7,723 nucleotides of DNA. It comes from Chloroflexota bacterium. Lineage in GTDB: Bacteria; Chloroflexota; Anaerolineae; UBA7937; JACPPX01. Positions 6,504 through 7,723 of this stretch are shown here, piece by piece (within the stretch, counting starts at the first letter, position 1; each line of letters begins with the position of its first letter). A program made the position numbers and the translations under genes. Under the pieces are notes generated by a model. That model did not search any database, had not been told where the DNA came from, and was given only the letters and a program-made list of their open reading frames with translations. The stretch is taken from assembly GCA_016190785.1 (NCBI GenBank), contig JACPPX010000058.1, positions 1-7,723 of the forward strand. The letters run 5' to 3'.

Positions 6504-7723
6504 ATGCTTGGCGAAAAACGCTTCAAAGAGATTGCAGATCATATCTTGACCCGCTCCTCGGCAGAGCAGACTGAGGTGCTCATTCTCGGAGAAGATCGCC
6601 AACTCACCCGCTTTGCTAATTCTTACATCCACCAAAATGTATCCGAAAACAACGCTGAACTGCGGGTGCGCGCTGTTCTGGGGCAGCGGGCCGGTGTATC
6701 CTCCACCAATGACCTGAGCACCGCCGGGACGGAAAAGGTTTTGGAGGAAGCCATCGCCGTGGCCCGGCTCCAGCCTCCCAACCCCGATTTCCGCTCCCTG
6801 CCTTCCCCCACTCCAATCCCCAAGGTCAATGGCTTCGTAGAAAGGACGGTCCAGACTACACCCCAAGCGAGGGCGAAAGCAGTTGGGGCAATATGCCGAC
6901 TGGCTAAGGATAAGGGCTTGGTAGCCTCGGGAGCCTTCACCACAGCTGTCTTCGAGATGGGGGTAGCCAACTCCCGGGGAGTATTTGCCTATGACCCCTC
7001 TACCCTGGCTGATATGAAGACGGTGATCCTGGGGGATAGTGGCTCGGGGTATGCCCAAGCCACCTCCATGGATGTGGCCCAGATCGAGGCCGAGATTCTG
7101 GGGAAGGAGGCAGTGGATAAAGCAATCCGCAGCCAAAACCCAAAGAAAATCGAGCCTGGAGAATACACGGTAATCTTGGAAGAATATGCGGTGCAGGAGA
7201 TGCTATTCTATTTGAGCTATATGAGTTTTAGCGCCCTGGCTGTCCAAGAAAAAAGAAGCTTTATGGCCGAACGCCTAGGCCAGAAGGTTATGTCCGAAAA
7301 TGTTTACCTGTGGGATGACGGAGTGGATCCGCGTGGCCTGCCCGCCCCTTTCGACTATGAAGGGGTGGCCAAGAAAAAAGTCGAGTTTATCTCCAGTGGA
7401 ACAGCCAAAGAGGTAGTTTACGATTCTTACACTGCCGGCCGAGAAGAGGGCAAAAATTCTTCTGGCCATGCCCTGCCGGCCCCCAACCCGGAGGGCCCCC
7501 TGCCCTGGAACATAATTATGGGTAATGGTGGAGTGACCAAGGAAGAGCTGCTAGCCAAGATAGAGAAAGGAATCTGGGTCTCCCGCTTCTGGTACATCAA
7601 TCCCATACATCCCCTGCGCACGGTAATCACCGGCATGACCCGAGACGGCACCTTTCTCATCCAGAAGGGGGAAATTGCTAGGCCGATAAAGAATCTGCGT
7701 TTCACTCAGAGCATAGTAGAGGC
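6504..7723 (+). CDS. pmbA: PmbA/TldE family protein, partner of TldD, 3' end outside window
   Basis: My translation from ATG 6504 is open for 406 codons to the right edge with no stop. The family is usually about 440-450 residues, so perhaps 30-45 residues are missing. It is the non-catalytic half of the TldD/TldE protease. Where TldD has its HExxxH helix, this protein reads LEEYAVQEMLFYLS (225-238), with no metal ligands. Recognisable family blocks are the N-terminal half with LRVRAVLGQRAGVSST (53-68), ANSRGVFAYD (155-164), SGTAKEVVYDSYTAGRE (298-314), the segment NIIMGNGG (336-343) and RFWYINPIHPLRT (361-373). It follows tldD by 25 bases on the same strand and carries its own ribosome site (AAAGG), so the two are very likely made together from one mRNA in similar amounts, as a heterodimer needs. 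Nothing points to truncation beyond the window edge. Confidence 0.94.
   Translation, partial: MLGEKRFKEIADHILTRSSAEQTEVLILGEDRQLTRFANSYIHQNVSENNAELRVRAVLGQRAGVSSTNDLSTAGTEKVLEEAIAVARLQPPNPDFRSLPSPTPIPKVNGFVERTVQTTPQARAKAVGAICRLAKDKGLVASGAFTTAVFEMGVANSRGVFAYDPSTLADMKTVILGDSGSGYAQATSMDVAQIEAEILGKEAVDKAIRSQNPKKIEPGEYTVILEEYAVQEMLFYLSYMSFSALAVQEKRSFMAERLGQKVMSENVYLWDDGVDPRGLPAPFDYEGVAKKKVEFISSGTAKEVVYDSYTAGREEGKNSSGHALPAPNPEGPLPWNIIMGNGGVTKEELLAKIEKGIWVSRFWYINPIHPLRTVITGMTRDGTFLIQKGEIARPIKNLRFTQSIVE

Noticed and set aside
6312..7136. Open frame of 274 codons on the minus strand.
   Set aside because: It runs antisense to the end of tldD and most of the first half of pmbA, both of which are clearly coding; its translation shows no family features.

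Overview
The window looks like ordinary chromosomal DNA of a bacterium with mid-range GC content (about half, judged by eye). It holds six protein genes in two divergent transcription units, separated by one 136-base intergenic region (4900-5035). I found no RNA gene, CRISPR array, insertion sequence or phage gene. The lineage cannot be fixed from the sequence alone. The membrane glycosyltransferase at the left edge has a style I associate with Chloroflexota: a YTYAAARFFPL-like segment, a GD..WR.NLP loop, and a C-terminal beta-rich domain ending in a PPGLYEVRLFL-like strand. I treat a Chloroflexota-like origin as a moderate inference only.

Left unit, minus strand, read right to left: tgt (queuosine tRNA-guanine transglycosylase, 3694-4899), uppP (undecaprenyl-diphosphate phosphatase, 2864-3703), a PstS-like phosphate-binding lipoprotein (2070-2867) and a GT-C fold membrane glycosyltransferase that runs off the left edge (1-2061). 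The genes are packed tightly. tgt overlaps uppP by 10 bases, uppP overlaps the pstS-like gene through ATGA, and the pstS-like stop lies within a few bases of the glycosyltransferase start. They are very probably co-transcribed and partly translationally coupled. UppP and the glycosyltransferase plausibly share the C55 lipid-carrier cycle: UppP regenerates undecaprenyl phosphate, and the transferase family uses polyprenyl-phosphate sugars at the outer membrane face. The phosphate-binding lipoprotein has no transporter partner in view, and its place between these two genes is the most unusual piece of gene content here.

Right unit, plus strand: tldD (5036-6478) and, 25 bases later, pmbA/tldE (6504 to the right edge, incomplete). 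Together they encode a TldD/TldE-type heterodimeric metalloprotease. The TldD partner carries the HExxxH metal site and the C-terminal cysteine; the PmbA partner lacks the site, as expected.

The intergenic region holds a plausible promoter in each direction, both with a TAAAAT -10 element. There is a perfect 6+3+6 inverted repeat (TACTGT-TTT-ACAGTA) exactly where the tldD transcript should begin, so an operator is likely. On the other side, the -10 element of tgt is so close to its ATG that the tgt mRNA may be leaderless. I did not see a clearly new biological system. The best leads are the start-site puzzle of the glycosyltransferase, the orphan phosphate-binding protein, and the divergent promoter with its dyad.
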